From assembly GCA_002708845.1 (NCBI GenBank), contig PAPI01000004.1, positions 124,001 to 188,000 of the forward strand: DNA of 64,000 nucleotides. The letters run 5' to 3'. The notes under the pieces are model-generated. The model did not search any database and had not been told where the DNA came from. It saw only the letters and a list, made by a program, of their open reading frames with translations. This document shows, piece by piece, positions 42,809 to 51,705 of this stretch. Positions within the stretch are counted from its first letter, which is position 1; every line of letters starts with the position of its first letter. Source of the DNA: Leeuwenhoekiella sp. (GTDB lineage: Bacteria > Bacteroidota > Bacteroidia > Flavobacteriales > Flavobacteriaceae). Both the position numbers and the translations under genes were made by a program.

Positions 42809-43465
42809 ATGTTAGACAAGAACGGAATCGCAAGACGTATTGCCCGCGAAGTGCAGGATGGCTTTTATGTCAACCTGGGCATCGGTATACCTACGCTGGT
42901 AGCCAATTATGTGAGAGACGATATCGAAGTGGAGTTTCAAAGTGAAAATGGCGTTTTGGGAATGGGCCCCTTTCCATTTGATGGAGAAGAAGATGCCGAC
43001 ATTATCAATGCCGGCAAACAAACCATTACTACGCTTAAAGGAGCCTCTTTTTTTGATTCGGCATTGAGTTTCTCGATGATACGCGGGCAACACGTAGACC
43101 TTACGATTCTGGGTGCTATGGAAGTTGCAGAGAATGGTGATATCGCAAACTGGAAGATTCCCGGTAAGATGGTTAAAGGTATGGGAGGCGCGATGGATCT
43201 TGTGGCCAGTGCCGAAAATATCATCGTAGCGATGATGCACACCAATAGGGCAGGAGAATCAAAGCTTCTTAAGCGATGCACTTTGCCACTCACCGGCGTA
43301 GGTTGCGTGACAAAAATAGTTACCAATCTTGCAGTCCTTGAAGTAACCGAAAACGGGTTTAAGCTTCTTGAGCGTGCTCCGGGCGTTACAGTCGAAGAAA
43401 TCAAAATAGCAACTGAGGGAGCTCTGGAAGTTCCGGATGAAGTACCCGAAATGGTACTTGCATAG
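42809..43465 (+). CDS. 3-oxoacid CoA-transferase subunit B
   Basis: A 218-residue beta subunit of a SCOT-type CoA-transferase. The catalytic Glu47 is in EVEFQSENGVLGMGP, the site that forms the glutamyl-CoA thioester; GIGIPTLVANYV near 24-35 is the family's glycine loop. It pairs with the A subunit at 41432. A terminator follows at 43488. Ketone-body type metabolism or branched-chain amino-acid breakdown are possible uses; the substrate is inferred from the family only. Confidence 0.92.
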   Translation: MLDKNGIARRIAREVQDGFYVNLGIGIPTLVANYVRDDIEVEFQSENGVLGMGPFPFDGEEDADIINAGKQTITTLKGASFFDSALSFSMIRGQHVDLTILGAMEVAENGDIANWKIPGKMVKGMGGAMDLVASAENIIVAMMHTNRAGESKLLKRCTLPLTGVGCVTKIVTNLAVLEVTENGFKLLERAPGVTVEEIKIATEGALEVPDEVPEMVLA

Positions 43466-43487
43466 CAGTTAGCAACATTAAGAATTA

Positions 43488-43518
43488 AAAGGAGCCTTAG
43501 AGGGTTCCTTTTTTTTAT
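43488..43518 (+). terminator. Terminator after the CoA-transferase genes
   Basis: AAAAGGAGCC pairs with GGTTCCTTTT (one G-T pair) around TTAGAG and is followed by a run of eight Ts. Confidence 0.8.
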
Positions 43519-43669
43519 GCTATCAAAAGTGCTTTAAGTCCGTTAAAAGACTTCTTAAGTTCTGAATAAGCGTTTAAAATGCGTTTTTGAACGTTTAAAA
43601 ACGTTAAAATTTAACATTTATTGTATAAAATTTAAGTTTTCTCTTGTAAAATTCAATTTTTAAAGTACT

Positions 43670-43808
43670 TTAGCCAAACCCCAAATTCAAAACACTTAAA
43701 ATTCAGATTCGGGAGGAGTCCTGGATGTGTATGTAACTTCAGAATAGGAGTATTTTGATGTTGTGATTTGTTAGAATCCGCGGGGGGAGCCCCGCGGCTT
43801 TTTTTGTA
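43670..43808 (+). ncRNA. Candidate orphan small RNA
   Basis: TACTTTAG near 43664-43671 is a near match to the -7 promoter element, and about 135 bases later there is a very strong terminator: CCGCGGGG (43778-43785) with CCCCGCGG (43790-43797), then CTTTTTTTG. No gene on this strand lies between. The segment has GGGAGGAG and AATAGGAG stretches, each followed by a three-codon mini-frame. The gap 43466-43937 contains nothing else I can support. I cannot name the RNA family. Confidence 0.45.
43778..43808 (+). terminator. Strong GC-rich terminator with no gene upstream
   Basis: A perfect 8-bp GC stem (CCGCGGGG / CCCCGCGG) with a 4-base loop, followed by seven Ts. The nearest gene on this strand already has its own terminator at 43488, which supports a separate short transcript. 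Confidence 0.8.
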
Positions 43809-43937
43809 GATTTTGAACTAATAAAAATCCCTTATAATGATTTCATCCCTACGTAAAACAAAGCATTCATTACTTGAATTTTTTAAGACAACTGCCAAGT
43901 TAGCCTACGTTGCTAAAAAGGTATTTCTTTTTATGAT

Positions 43938-45626
43938 TTAAATCCCTTTTGGGATTGCGGCTATAAGAGCTTTGGTATAATCACTTTGCGGATGTTCATA
44001 AACCGCATCAGCCTCTCCGGTTTCTTCAAATTGCCCCGCACGCATAACCAGTAAGCGGTCTGAGATGTATTTTACCACAGCAAGATCGTGTGAGATAAAC
44101 AAATAGGTAAAGTTATAGCTGTTTTTAAGGCTGTTCAGCAGGTTGAGTACTTGTGCCTGTACAGAGATATCCAATGCTGAAACCGACTCATCACATACAA
44201 TAAACTTAGGTTTTACCGCAATGGTTCGCGCAATGCCTATACGCTGACGTTGCCCGCCGCTAAACTCGTGTGGGTAACGATCGTAATGCTCGGGTAATAA
44301 ACCTACTTCTTCTAATAATTTTAAAGCTTCAGCTTTGCGTTCCTGAGCTGAATTGTACAGTTTATGTACCTGCATAGCCTCTGTGATAGCAAGGCCCACG
44401 GTAAGCCTGGGGTTCAGCGACGAATACGGATCTTGAAAAATAATCTGAATGTCTTTGCGCAAATTGCGCAATTCTTTTGTACTTAATTTCGTGAGATCTT
44501 TTCCGTTGTAGAAAATGCTTCCGGCAGTAGGGTTATCCAATTGCAAGATGAGGTTCCCCAAAGTAGATTTTCCGCACCCGCTTTCGCCCACTAATCCTAA
44601 TGTTTCTCCTTCATAAATTTTAAAACTCACATCATTAACCGCCTTAACACTTTCGGCTTTGCCAAAAAAAGAAACAGAATTGAAGTATTCTTTTTCCACA
44701 TTTTTGATCTCCAAAAGAGGAGTTTTAGCGTAAATTTTTTGGTGTTGTTCGCTGCGCTCAACTTTTGTTACGGGTTTTTCCAGTGGTTTTTTAGCCAAGA
44801 AATCGGCTACAGTGGGTAATTTTTTTAAACGTTGGGTTGTTGATGGTCGGGCGTAAATAAGCGCTTTTGTGTAATCTTCCTTCGGGTTTTTAAAAATGGC
44901 TGTCGCACTACCAGTCTCCACAATTTTACCTTTGTACATCACAATTACCCGATCTGCAATTTCACTCACGAGGGATAGGTCATGCGAGATGAAGAGAATA
45001 CTCATTCCGGTTTGTTCCTGCAATTCTTTGAGCAGCAGTATAATCTCTTTTTGAACGGTAACATCGAGTGCTGTCGTAGGTTCATCAGCGATAAGAAGCT
45101 TTGGCTTGCAGGCGATGGCCATAGCGATCATCACACGCTGCTTTTGTCCACCACTGATCTCGTGAGGATAGGAGTTAAAAACAGCTTCTGGCCGCGGCAA
45201 TTTAACCTGATTAAAAAGTTTTAAAACCTGCTCCTTAGCTTCGGCTTTAGAAACATTTGTATGTCTGAGCAAAATTTCTGCAACCTGTTTCCCGCATTTC
45301 ATGGATGGATTGAGCGAACTCATAGGCTCCTGAAAGATCATGGAAATATCCTTGCCGCGGAGATCTTGTATCTGATTTTTAGTGTACTCCAGTAGGTTTT
45401 TGCCTTCAAAATAAATGGCACCGCGGGTGATTTGTGAAATGCGCTCAGGCAGGAGCCCTAAAATTGCCAGACTGGTCACTGATTTACCAGAACCAGACTC
45501 CCCAACTACCCCTAGGATTTCATTAGTATTGATAAAGAAATCGACCGCATGAAGCACGTTATTTACATTTTTACCACTTTGAAACGCAACATGCAGGTCG
45601 TTTATATGAAGAAGTGTGTTTTTCAT
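43938..45626 (-). CDS. Fused dipeptide/oligopeptide-type ABC transporter ATP-binding protein
   Basis: A 562-residue protein with two complete ABC ATPase domains of the DppD/DppF (OppD/OppF) type in one chain. Domain 1 has Walker A GESGSGKS near 39-46, signature ISGGQKQR and Walker B LLIADEPTTALD. Domain 2 starts around residue 300 with Walker A GESGCGKS near 347-354, FSGGQRQR and FIVCDESVSALD. The C-terminal extensions (YTKALIYARPS and YTKALIAAIP) are the usual oligopeptide-binding tails. No permease or substrate-binding genes are adjacent, so they must lie elsewhere. Confidence 0.9.
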   Translation of the reverse strand: MKNTLLHINDLHVAFQSGKNVNNVLHAVDFFINTNEILGVVGESGSGKSVTSLAILGLLPERISQITRGAIYFEGKNLLEYTKNQIQDLRGKDISMIFQEPMSSLNPSMKCGKQVAEILLRHTNVSKAEAKEQVLKLFNQVKLPRPEAVFNSYPHEISGGQKQRVMIAMAIACKPKLLIADEPTTALDVTVQKEIILLLKELQEQTGMSILFISHDLSLVSEIADRVIVMYKGKIVETGSATAIFKNPKEDYTKALIYARPSTTQRLKKLPTVADFLAKKPLEKPVTKVERSEQHQKIYAKTPLLEIKNVEKEYFNSVSFFGKAESVKAVNDVSFKIYEGETLGLVGESGCGKSTLGNLILQLDNPTAGSIFYNGKDLTKLSTKELRNLRKDIQIIFQDPYSSLNPRLTVGLAITEAMQVHKLYNSAQERKAEALKLLEEVGLLPEHYDRYPHEFSGGQRQRIGIARTIAVKPKFIVCDESVSALDISVQAQVLNLLNSLKNSYNFTYLFISHDLAVVKYISDRLLVMRAGQFEETGEADAVYEHPQSDYTKALIAAIPKGI

Positions 45627-45815
45627 AATGCTAATTTACGATGTTTGTCACGCTAAAAGGTATACCTAAATAATTGACTTACAGTTTATTAATTCAAAAG
45701 TTAAATGTGATAATGTGTTTTAACGAAAATATTTGTTTTATGTCAATAAAAAGGGCAATTTGAAGCAATTCTTTAACAATAATAAAGGTAACATTAACAT
45801 TTTTAACAAGCATTT

Positions 45816-45959
45816 ATGAAAAAAAACTACTCGAGGCATATTTTTTTGGCTTCTTATCTTAGTTTGAGTTTGTGTGGTCTTTAAGCTCAAAATAAGAATG
45901 CAGAAGAATCTTTAGAGAAAAAGCCCATTCAGGCTTTAGGCCTCTTTAAATTAGATCGT
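45816..45959 (+). pseudogene. Signal-peptide portion of the M4 peptidase, interrupted by an in-frame stop
   Basis: From the ATG at 45816 the frame reads MKKNYSRHIFLASYLSLSLCGL, then TAA at 45882-45884, then AQNKNAEESLEKK, continuing without a break into the peptidase frame at 45960 (144 bases, in frame). The first part is a typical signal peptide, and the stop stands where a residue before the A-Q cleavage site is expected; CAA (Gln) to TAA would explain it with one change. As written, the protein lacks export. A sequencing error, a recent null mutation or stop readthrough are all open. Confidence 0.75.
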
Positions 45960-48900
45960 GTGCAGTCTAAGTCGATGACTGGCCCACGTATTATTCTAGG
46001 TTCGCAGCTGGAGCTTACTGATGACAATACCTTTACTCAGGTCGATTTGATTTCTGAAAAATCAGGGATGCAGCATCAGCGTTTTGATCAGTATTACGAT
46101 AATGTGCGCGTAGAATTCTCTAGTCCTGTGATTCACTCAGAAAAGGGAACACCCACAGCAATTAGTGGTGAATTTTATGCGGTTAAAGATTTAAGTACAA
46201 CTCCTGCAATCAGCCCGCAACAAGGTTTTCAAAACGCGTTGCGCCAGATTGGGGCACAGCACTACTTGTGGGAATATCCTGATGCTGCTCAGGAAATTGA
46301 CTATCAAAAACCGGCAGGCGAACTGGTTGTTCTACCCTATATAACCGATGCAGGGACGACCATGAAACTGGCTTATAAATACGATATCTATGCAACCTTT
46401 CCGCTTAGCAGAGGAGAGGTTTATGTAGATGCGCAAAAAGGGGATGTGCTATTTTACAACAGTATAATCAAGCACGTTGATAGTTTTGGCCACGTTGGCG
46501 AAATCGCTGCAACGGTTAGAACGGCAGATGAGGCTAAGAAAGCTTTGGAAGATTACGACGCCTTAGCCTATGTTACCGGGTCCGCTGCTACGCGGTATAG
46601 TGGTACACGTTCTATAGAAACCACTTTAAGTGGCGGAAGCTATATTCTTGCCGATGCCGGAAGAAAATTATACACCCGTGATGCTAAAAATCAGGCTCCG
46701 GGGTCAACCTATCCTTACATTAATAATTACGACCAGTTCACAGATAATGACAACAACTGGACTTCTGCTGAGCATAGTGCTAATAAAGATGATGCGGCAT
46801 TAGACGCGCACTGGGGAGCTATGATGACTTACGATTACTTTTTAAGTCAGCATAACCGCAACTCCTTTGACAACAACGGAACCCAAATACGCAGTTATGT
46901 GCACGTAGATGTGAACTATGATAACGCGTTCTGGAATGGTTCGGTTATGTCTTATGGTGACGGATCGTCAAACGGGCAGGAAGGTAATGGCTATTTTGAC
47001 GCTTTGACCTCTCTTGATGTGGCGGCTCACGAGATAGGTCACGCAGTATGTACCTATACAGCAAATCTGGCCTATCAAAGAGAGTCAGGAGGTCTTAACG
47101 AGGGCTTTTCAGATATCTGGGGTGCTGCTGTTGAATTTTATGCTAAAGGAAACGGTAATGAGACCAATCCAAATCCTGAGATATGGCTTATTGGTGACGA
47201 GATTGACCGTAGAACAGGCTCTGCAGCCCTACGCTCTATGTCTGATCCTAAATCCTTAGGTCAGCCTGATACCTACGGTGGTACCTACTGGAAAAACCCA
47301 AACTGTGGTACACCAACCCGTACCAACGATTATTGTGGGGTTCATACCAATTCCGGGGTTCTCAACCACTGGTTCTATCTGTCTTCTGTAGGAGGAACAG
47401 GTACAAATGATGTAGGAAGTTCCTATTCTGTAAACGGAATCGGTGTTACTAAAGCTGCGCGTATCAGTTATAGAACAGAGTCGCTTTATCTTTCTTCCAA
47501 CTCCACTTATGCAGATGCACGTGCTGCCAGTATTCAGGCGGCTATAGATCTTTATGGCGCGGGTAGTGCTGAAGAGCAGGCGGTTACCAATGCCTGGTAT
47601 GCAGTAAATGTAGGAAGTGCCTATGGAGAAACACCTCCTGTAGACTACTGTACCTCTCAGGGTAATAGTGTTGCAGATGAGTACATAGGGCGTGTACAGC
47701 TCGGAAGCATTGATAACGCCAGTGGTGCAACAAGCGGCTATACCGATCACACTGCTGTTAGTACCGAATTAACCCGCGGAAGTTCTGCAACCATAACCAT
47801 CACTCCGGTATGGAGAGGTACTGTATATTCTGAAGGATATGCGGTATGGATCGATTATAACCAAAACGGAAGCTTCACCGATAGCGGCGAATTGGTATTT
47901 AGTCAGGGGGCTAATCAAAACACCTCTGTAAGTGGAAGCTTTACCGTTCCCACTTCAGCATTAGACGGTTCTACCCGTATGCGTGTCTCTATGAAATATA
48001 ACGGTATTCCATCTTCTTGCGAAACCTTTAGCTATGGCGAGGTAGAAGATTATACCATTACGTTTGGAGGTGGCACAGCAGATACTGAAGCTCCTTCAGC
48101 TCCTACAAATCTTGCAGCTTCCAATGTGACTGAGACCACACTTGATTTAACCTGGGATGCTTCCACTGACAATGTGGGTGTAACCGGTTATGATGTGTAT
48201 CAGGGAACCAGTCTTTTGGGAACGGTTACCGGTACTTCTGCCTCAATTACGGGTCTAACGGCAGATACGTCCTATTCATTTTCTGTGCAGGCTAAAGATG
48301 CTGCAGGTAATGTTTCGGCCTCGAGTAATAACGTAAATGTTACTACGGCGGGGGGAACCACAGCAGATACTGAAGCTCCTTCAGCACCTACGAATCTTGC
48401 AGCTTCTAATGTGACTGAGACCACACTTGATTTAACCTGGACAGCTTCCACAGATAATGTGGGCGTAACCGGTTATGATGTGTATCAGGGGGCCAGCCTT
48501 TTGGGGACGGTTACGGGTACTTCGGCCTCAATTACAGGTCTAACAGCAGATACGTCCTATTCATTTTCTGTACAGGCTAAAGATGCTGCTGGTAATGTTT
48601 CGGCTTCCAGCAATGTAGTTAATGTAACTACAGCGGGAGGAACTACCCCAGATACCGAGGCACCAAGTGCTCCTACGAATCTTACAGCTTCCAATGTGAC
48701 TGAGACCACCCTTGATTTAACCTGGACAGCTTCCACGGATAATGTGGGCGTAACCGGTTATGACGTGTATCAGGGAGCTAGTCTCTTAGGTAGCGTAACA
48801 GGTACTTCGGCTTCAATTACCGGGCTAACAGCAAATACAGCATATACTTTTACGGTTAATGCTAAAGATGCTGCGGGTAATAGCTCTGCGGGAGCATCAG

Positions 48901-49739
48901 TGAATGTAACTACTGCCGATGGAGGCGGTGGACCTATAGATGACACGCTCATTGCAAGTTATTTTGAAACCGGCTGGGATGGTTGGATTGATGGTGGTGG
49001 AGACTGTGCACGCTATGCAGGTTCTCGCTCTCCAGAAGGAAGCTATTCCATTCAGTTGCGTGATAACAGTGGGGTTGCTTCATCAATGACCAGTCCTGTA
49101 TTTGATCTATCGGCTTACGACAATGTTGAGATCAGTTTCTCGATGTACGCGTATAGTATGGAAAATGGTGAGGATTTCTGGGTGCGTTACAACGATGGTT
49201 CAGGATGGCAAACGGTTGTTGCTTACGCGCGAGGGACCAGTTTTAATAACAACACGTTCTATACAGCTACTGTTAATCTTCCGGCATCAAGCTATAATTT
49301 GAGCAGTACCGGTCAGTTTAGATTTCAGTGTGATGCCAGTGCTAACGGAGATTTGGTTTATATAGATGAGGTTGTAATACGAGGTACAGCGACAGCAGGA
49401 GTAAACGCTATTGTAGAAGCAGCCGCTCCACAAACTTTTCGTGGCGAAAGCTTTGCAGAGCAACCTGATTTTGAGGGAGACTTTGTCGTATACCCAAGTC
49501 CGGCGGTTGATCTGGCTCGTGTACAGGTAATGCTTGATATTGAAGACAAGCCTGTTGATGTTGTACTTTCGGTTTACGATATTAAAGGAAGTCGTATTCT
49601 TACTAAAGAATACAGCAATGTAACCGAAGCTGCATTTACTGAAGAACTGGATGTGACCAGTTTCAAATCAGGAGTCTATTTCGTAGAAATCACCGCACAG
49701 GGCGGAATGAAAGAAACGGCTAAATTTATTAAGAAGTAA
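45960..49739 (+). CDS. M4 family metallopeptidase with FN3 repeats and T9SS sorting domain
   Basis: A thermolysin-like protease of 1259 residues as numbered from the GTG at 45960. Order: propeptide (FTP/PepSY-like, about 1-180); M4 catalytic domain with HEIGH at 357-361 and the third zinc ligand Glu381 in NEGFSDIWG; a GEVED-type beta domain (about 555-700, ending SYGEVEDYTI); three FN3 modules starting at 708, 803 and 898; a jelly-roll/MAM-like domain (about 985-1140); and a type A T9SS C-terminal signal from about 1175 (YPSPAVD...GVYFVEI). It should be secreted by T9SS and cell-attached. However, the true start appears to be the ATG at 45816, and the signal peptide there carries an in-frame stop. 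Confidence 0.85.
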   Translation: MQSKSMTGPRIILGSQLELTDDNTFTQVDLISEKSGMQHQRFDQYYDNVRVEFSSPVIHSEKGTPTAISGEFYAVKDLSTTPAISPQQGFQNALRQIGAQHYLWEYPDAAQEIDYQKPAGELVVLPYITDAGTTMKLAYKYDIYATFPLSRGEVYVDAQKGDVLFYNSIIKHVDSFGHVGEIAATVRTADEAKKALEDYDALAYVTGSAATRYSGTRSIETTLSGGSYILADAGRKLYTRDAKNQAPGSTYPYINNYDQFTDNDNNWTSAEHSANKDDAALDAHWGAMMTYDYFLSQHNRNSFDNNGTQIRSYVHVDVNYDNAFWNGSVMSYGDGSSNGQEGNGYFDALTSLDVAAHEIGHAVCTYTANLAYQRESGGLNEGFSDIWGAAVEFYAKGNGNETNPNPEIWLIGDEIDRRTGSAALRSMSDPKSLGQPDTYGGTYWKNPNCGTPTRTNDYCGVHTNSGVLNHWFYLSSVGGTGTNDVGSSYSVNGIGVTKAARISYRTESLYLSSNSTYADARAASIQAAIDLYGAGSAEEQAVTNAWYAVNVGSAYGETPPVDYCTSQGNSVADEYIGRVQLGSIDNASGATSGYTDHTAVSTELTRGSSATITITPVWRGTVYSEGYAVWIDYNQNGSFTDSGELVFSQGANQNTSVSGSFTVPTSALDGSTRMRVSMKYNGIPSSCETFSYGEVEDYTITFGGGTADTEAPSAPTNLAASNVTETTLDLTWDASTDNVGVTGYDVYQGTSLLGTVTGTSASITGLTADTSYSFSVQAKDAAGNVSASSNNVNVTTAGGTTADTEAPSAPTNLAASNVTETTLDLTWTASTDNVGVTGYDVYQGASLLGTVTGTSASITGLTADTSYSFSVQAKDAAGNVSASSNVVNVTTAGGTTPDTEAPSAPTNLTASNVTETTLDLTWTASTDNVGVTGYDVYQGASLLGSVTGTSASITGLTANTAYTFTVNAKDAAGNSSAGASVNVTTADGGGGPIDDTLIASYFETGWDGWIDGGGDCARYAGSRSPEGSYSIQLRDNSGVASSMTSPVFDLSAYDNVEISFSMYAYSMENGEDFWVRYNDGSGWQTVVAYARGTSFNNNTFYTATVNLPASSYNLSSTGQFRFQCDASANGDLVYIDEVVIRGTATAGVNAIVEAAAPQTFRGESFAEQPDFEGDFVVYPSPAVDLARVQVMLDIEDKPVDVVLSVYDIKGSRILTKEYSNVTEAAFTEELDVTSFKSGVYFVEITAQGGMKETAKFIKK
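48078..48930 (+). repeat. Three tandem FN3-coding repeats, 285-bp period
   Basis: Three in-frame copies at 48081, 48366 and 48651 have an exact period of 285 bases (95 codons) and are nearly identical in protein (TNLAASNVTETTLDLTW, STDNVGVTGYDVYQG). The DNA copies differ mostly at third positions, though the first two are closest. This is a module amplification in the peptidase gene. Confidence 0.85.
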
Positions 49740-49763
49740 AATCGAAATAGCTATATTAAAATC

Positions 49764-49796
49764 AAAGCCCGGTGCAACTGCATCGGGCTTTTTTTG
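49764..49796 (+). terminator. Terminator after the M4 peptidase
   Basis: AAAGCCCGGTGCA (49764-49776) pairs with TGCATCGGGCTTT (49779-49791) with one G-T pair, followed by more Ts. It also faces the end of the converging exonuclease gene. Confidence 0.85.
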
Positions 49797-49798
49797 TG

Positions 49799-50512
49799 TT
49801 ATACAGAAGTAACTTCGCTATCTTCTAATAAAGCTTCGTTGCGTAGGCGCAAAACAATCTGCGCAACTGCAACCACATCACGCTCACAATACTCAACGAT
49901 GCGTTTCACATCTTTTTGTTTGTAATAGACATCTCGAACCTGACTGCCGTCGATATCGGTCTTAGGAGAAGGAATATCCAGTATTTTAGTAAGTAATTTT
50001 AAGGAAGTATAATGTTTATAGTCACCAAATTTCCACAACTCCAGTGTGTCCAGATGCGGAATTTCCCAAGGTTTTTTGCCGAAGAGATCCAATTTAAATG
50101 GAAGTTTGATGCCATTTACAATCATTCTTCGGGCGATAAAAGGAAAGTCAAATTCTTTCCCGTTATGCGCGCAAAGCACGTGCTGCGGTTTGTTATAATG
50201 CTCGCTAAGTAATTTTTTAAACTGAAACAACAACTCTTTTTCAGTACCCGAAAAGGTGGTAGTTCTGAAGTTTCGAGTGTCGCTGTCTAGTTTAAAATAA
50301 CCAACAGAGATACAAACGATTTTTCCAAATTCGGCCCAAATCCCGGCGCGCTCGTAGAATTCTTCAGCGGTAAACTCATCTCTACGTTGGTATTCGGTCT
50401 TATCAGCATAGAGCTTTTGCATTTCTGAATCCAGATCGCTAAAGTGCTCGTGTTGCGGAACGGTTTCGATATCAAGAAAGAGTATATTTTCTAAGTTGAG
50501 TCTGGAGATCAT
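49799..50512 (-). CDS. 3'-5' exonuclease, PolB exonuclease-like (RNase H fold)
   Basis: A 237-residue DEDD-type exonuclease related to the proofreading domain of family B DNA polymerases. The first acidic motif is LFLDIETVP near 13-21; NGKEFDFPFIARRM near 116-129 is the second; and VEYCERDVVAVAQIV near 206-220 holds the third Asp. It is predicted to cut single-stranded DNA 3' to 5'. There is no polymerase part, as expected for this stand-alone family. It ends the leftward run of genes from 64 kb. Confidence 0.87.
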   Translation of the reverse strand: MISRLNLENILFLDIETVPQHEHFSDLDSEMQKLYADKTEYQRRDEFTAEEFYERAGIWAEFGKIVCISVGYFKLDSDTRNFRTTTFSGTEKELLFQFKKLLSEHYNKPQHVLCAHNGKEFDFPFIARRMIVNGIKLPFKLDLFGKKPWEIPHLDTLELWKFGDYKHYTSLKLLTKILDIPSPKTDIDGSQVRDVYYKQKDVKRIVEYCERDVVAVAQIVLRLRNEALLEDSEVTSV

Positions 50513-50514
50513 AA

Positions 50515-51654
50515 TTAAAACATCTTATAAGCTTCATCAAAATAGGTGTTCAATTCAGCAGGATAGCCGTTATCACTCAATGGACCGTGGCTGTGACCCA
50601 ACCGTACCACAATCAAATCATCTTCTGGTAGGACCATCACATATTGACCCAAATGGCCGCGCATCATAAATACATTTTTGTTTTTATAATCCATCAACCA
50701 AAATCCGTAACCATAAGGTTCGCCTTCAAAACGAGGACTAATTGATTTGGCAACATAGGCAGAGTCCAAAAGCTGCTGTCCGTTCCATTTCCCGTAGTCT
50801 TTGTAAAGCTTACCCAGGCGTGCAAAATCGCGAGCGTTTGAGGCAATACAGCAATAAGCTTTTACGAGTCCGCTTTCTTCACTATCCATTTGCCAAAGGG
50901 CATCTTCCTGGGATCCCAGGGGTTTCCAGAATGTTTTAGAAAGATATTCGGCTAATTTTTTGCCAGTAGTTTTTTCGAGCACCATTGCTAGAAGTTGTGT
51001 GTTGCCGCTCAGGTAGGTAAAACCCTGTCCCGGCTCGGTCTTCATTCCCAAATTACGCATTACAGGATCCAGATTATCATCAAAATAAGCTCGTGTAGTT
51101 ACTGAAAACGGACTGTAATACGACTCGTCCCAATTGAGACCACTGGCCATAGAGGCCAGGTCGCCAACGGTCATTTGAGCAGCTGCTCCTTCAGCATATT
51201 CCGGAATGAAATCGCCTACTGGCTGATCCAGACTTTTGATATAGCCCTGCATTATGGCTTTGCCCAGCATTGCTGAAACATAACTTTTAGCCATCGAAAA
51301 CGAATTGCTTTTTGAAGTTTGCCCAAAACCATCGTAGTATTCTTCAAATACAATACTGTCATTTTTGATCACGATGTAGGCAATTGAACCATATTCTTTA
51401 TGAATACTTTGAAGCGTATCACTGAGTTCATACGTGTTGTAGTTTTTTGCCTGTGGCCAGGCCTCTGAGGTGCCGGCTTCAATAAGGGTATTGTCAAACT
51501 TCTTATAATCTTCCAGATATGCCGTAGTGTGACCGGTAAAATAGATGGTGCGTACAGCCTTGAGCAGGTAGTCGTAATCAAACACATATAATGCGATGAC
51601 GAGTAGGACCAAAAGGCTTATTAAACCAATAAAGAGGCGCTTTAGTATTTTCAT
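50515..51654 (-). CDS. Serine hydrolase, beta-lactamase class C family
   Basis: A 379-residue serine hydrolase anchored by an N-terminal transmembrane helix (about 6-26). The class C fold's nucleophile motif SxxK reads SMAK in NSFSMAKSYVSAMLG near 118; the Tyr motif is near YLSGNTQLLAM, and the final triad motif position reads GHLGQYVMVLPEDDLIVVRLGHSHG. Related proteins include D-alanyl-peptidases and esterases; real lactamase activity is not implied. It probably faces the periplasm. It follows Ogt by 51 bases in the same direction. Confidence 0.84.
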   Translation of the reverse strand: MKILKRLFIGLISLLVLLVIALYVFDYDYLLKAVRTIYFTGHTTAYLEDYKKFDNTLIEAGTSEAWPQAKNYNTYELSDTLQSIHKEYGSIAYIVIKNDSIVFEEYYDGFGQTSKSNSFSMAKSYVSAMLGKAIMQGYIKSLDQPVGDFIPEYAEGAAAQMTVGDLASMASGLNWDESYYSPFSVTTRAYFDDNLDPVMRNLGMKTEPGQGFTYLSGNTQLLAMVLEKTTGKKLAEYLSKTFWKPLGSQEDALWQMDSEESGLVKAYCCIASNARDFARLGKLYKDYGKWNGQQLLDSAYVAKSISPRFEGEPYGYGFWLMDYKNKNVFMMRGHLGQYVMVLPEDDLIVVRLGHSHGPLSDNGYPAELNTYFDEAYKMF

Positions 51655-51705
51655 AACTTAAAGATACCGAAAAAGCGTTTTGGTTTTTTGAGGAAATCCG
51701 TACTT

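Noticed and set aside
42812-43404. Two antisense frames of 142 and 155 codons over the CoA-transferase B gene
   Set aside because: Both mirror a strongly conserved coding gene; third-position composition makes such mirror frames common here.
47256-47750. Open frame of 164 codons on the minus strand within the M4 peptidase gene
   Set aside because: It lies wholly antisense to a clear protease domain, has a Cys/Ile/Tyr-rich composition unlike a folded protein and no recognisable motif.
48078-48930. Regular repeats as a possible CRISPR or satellite array
   Set aside because: The period of 285 bases is a multiple of three, in frame, and each unit is a full FN3 domain; there are no unique spacers.
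50515-51654. A true beta-lactamase (antibiotic resistance) gene
   Set aside because: Only the general class C serine hydrolase motifs are present; the membrane anchor and the motif variants fit house-keeping hydrolases.
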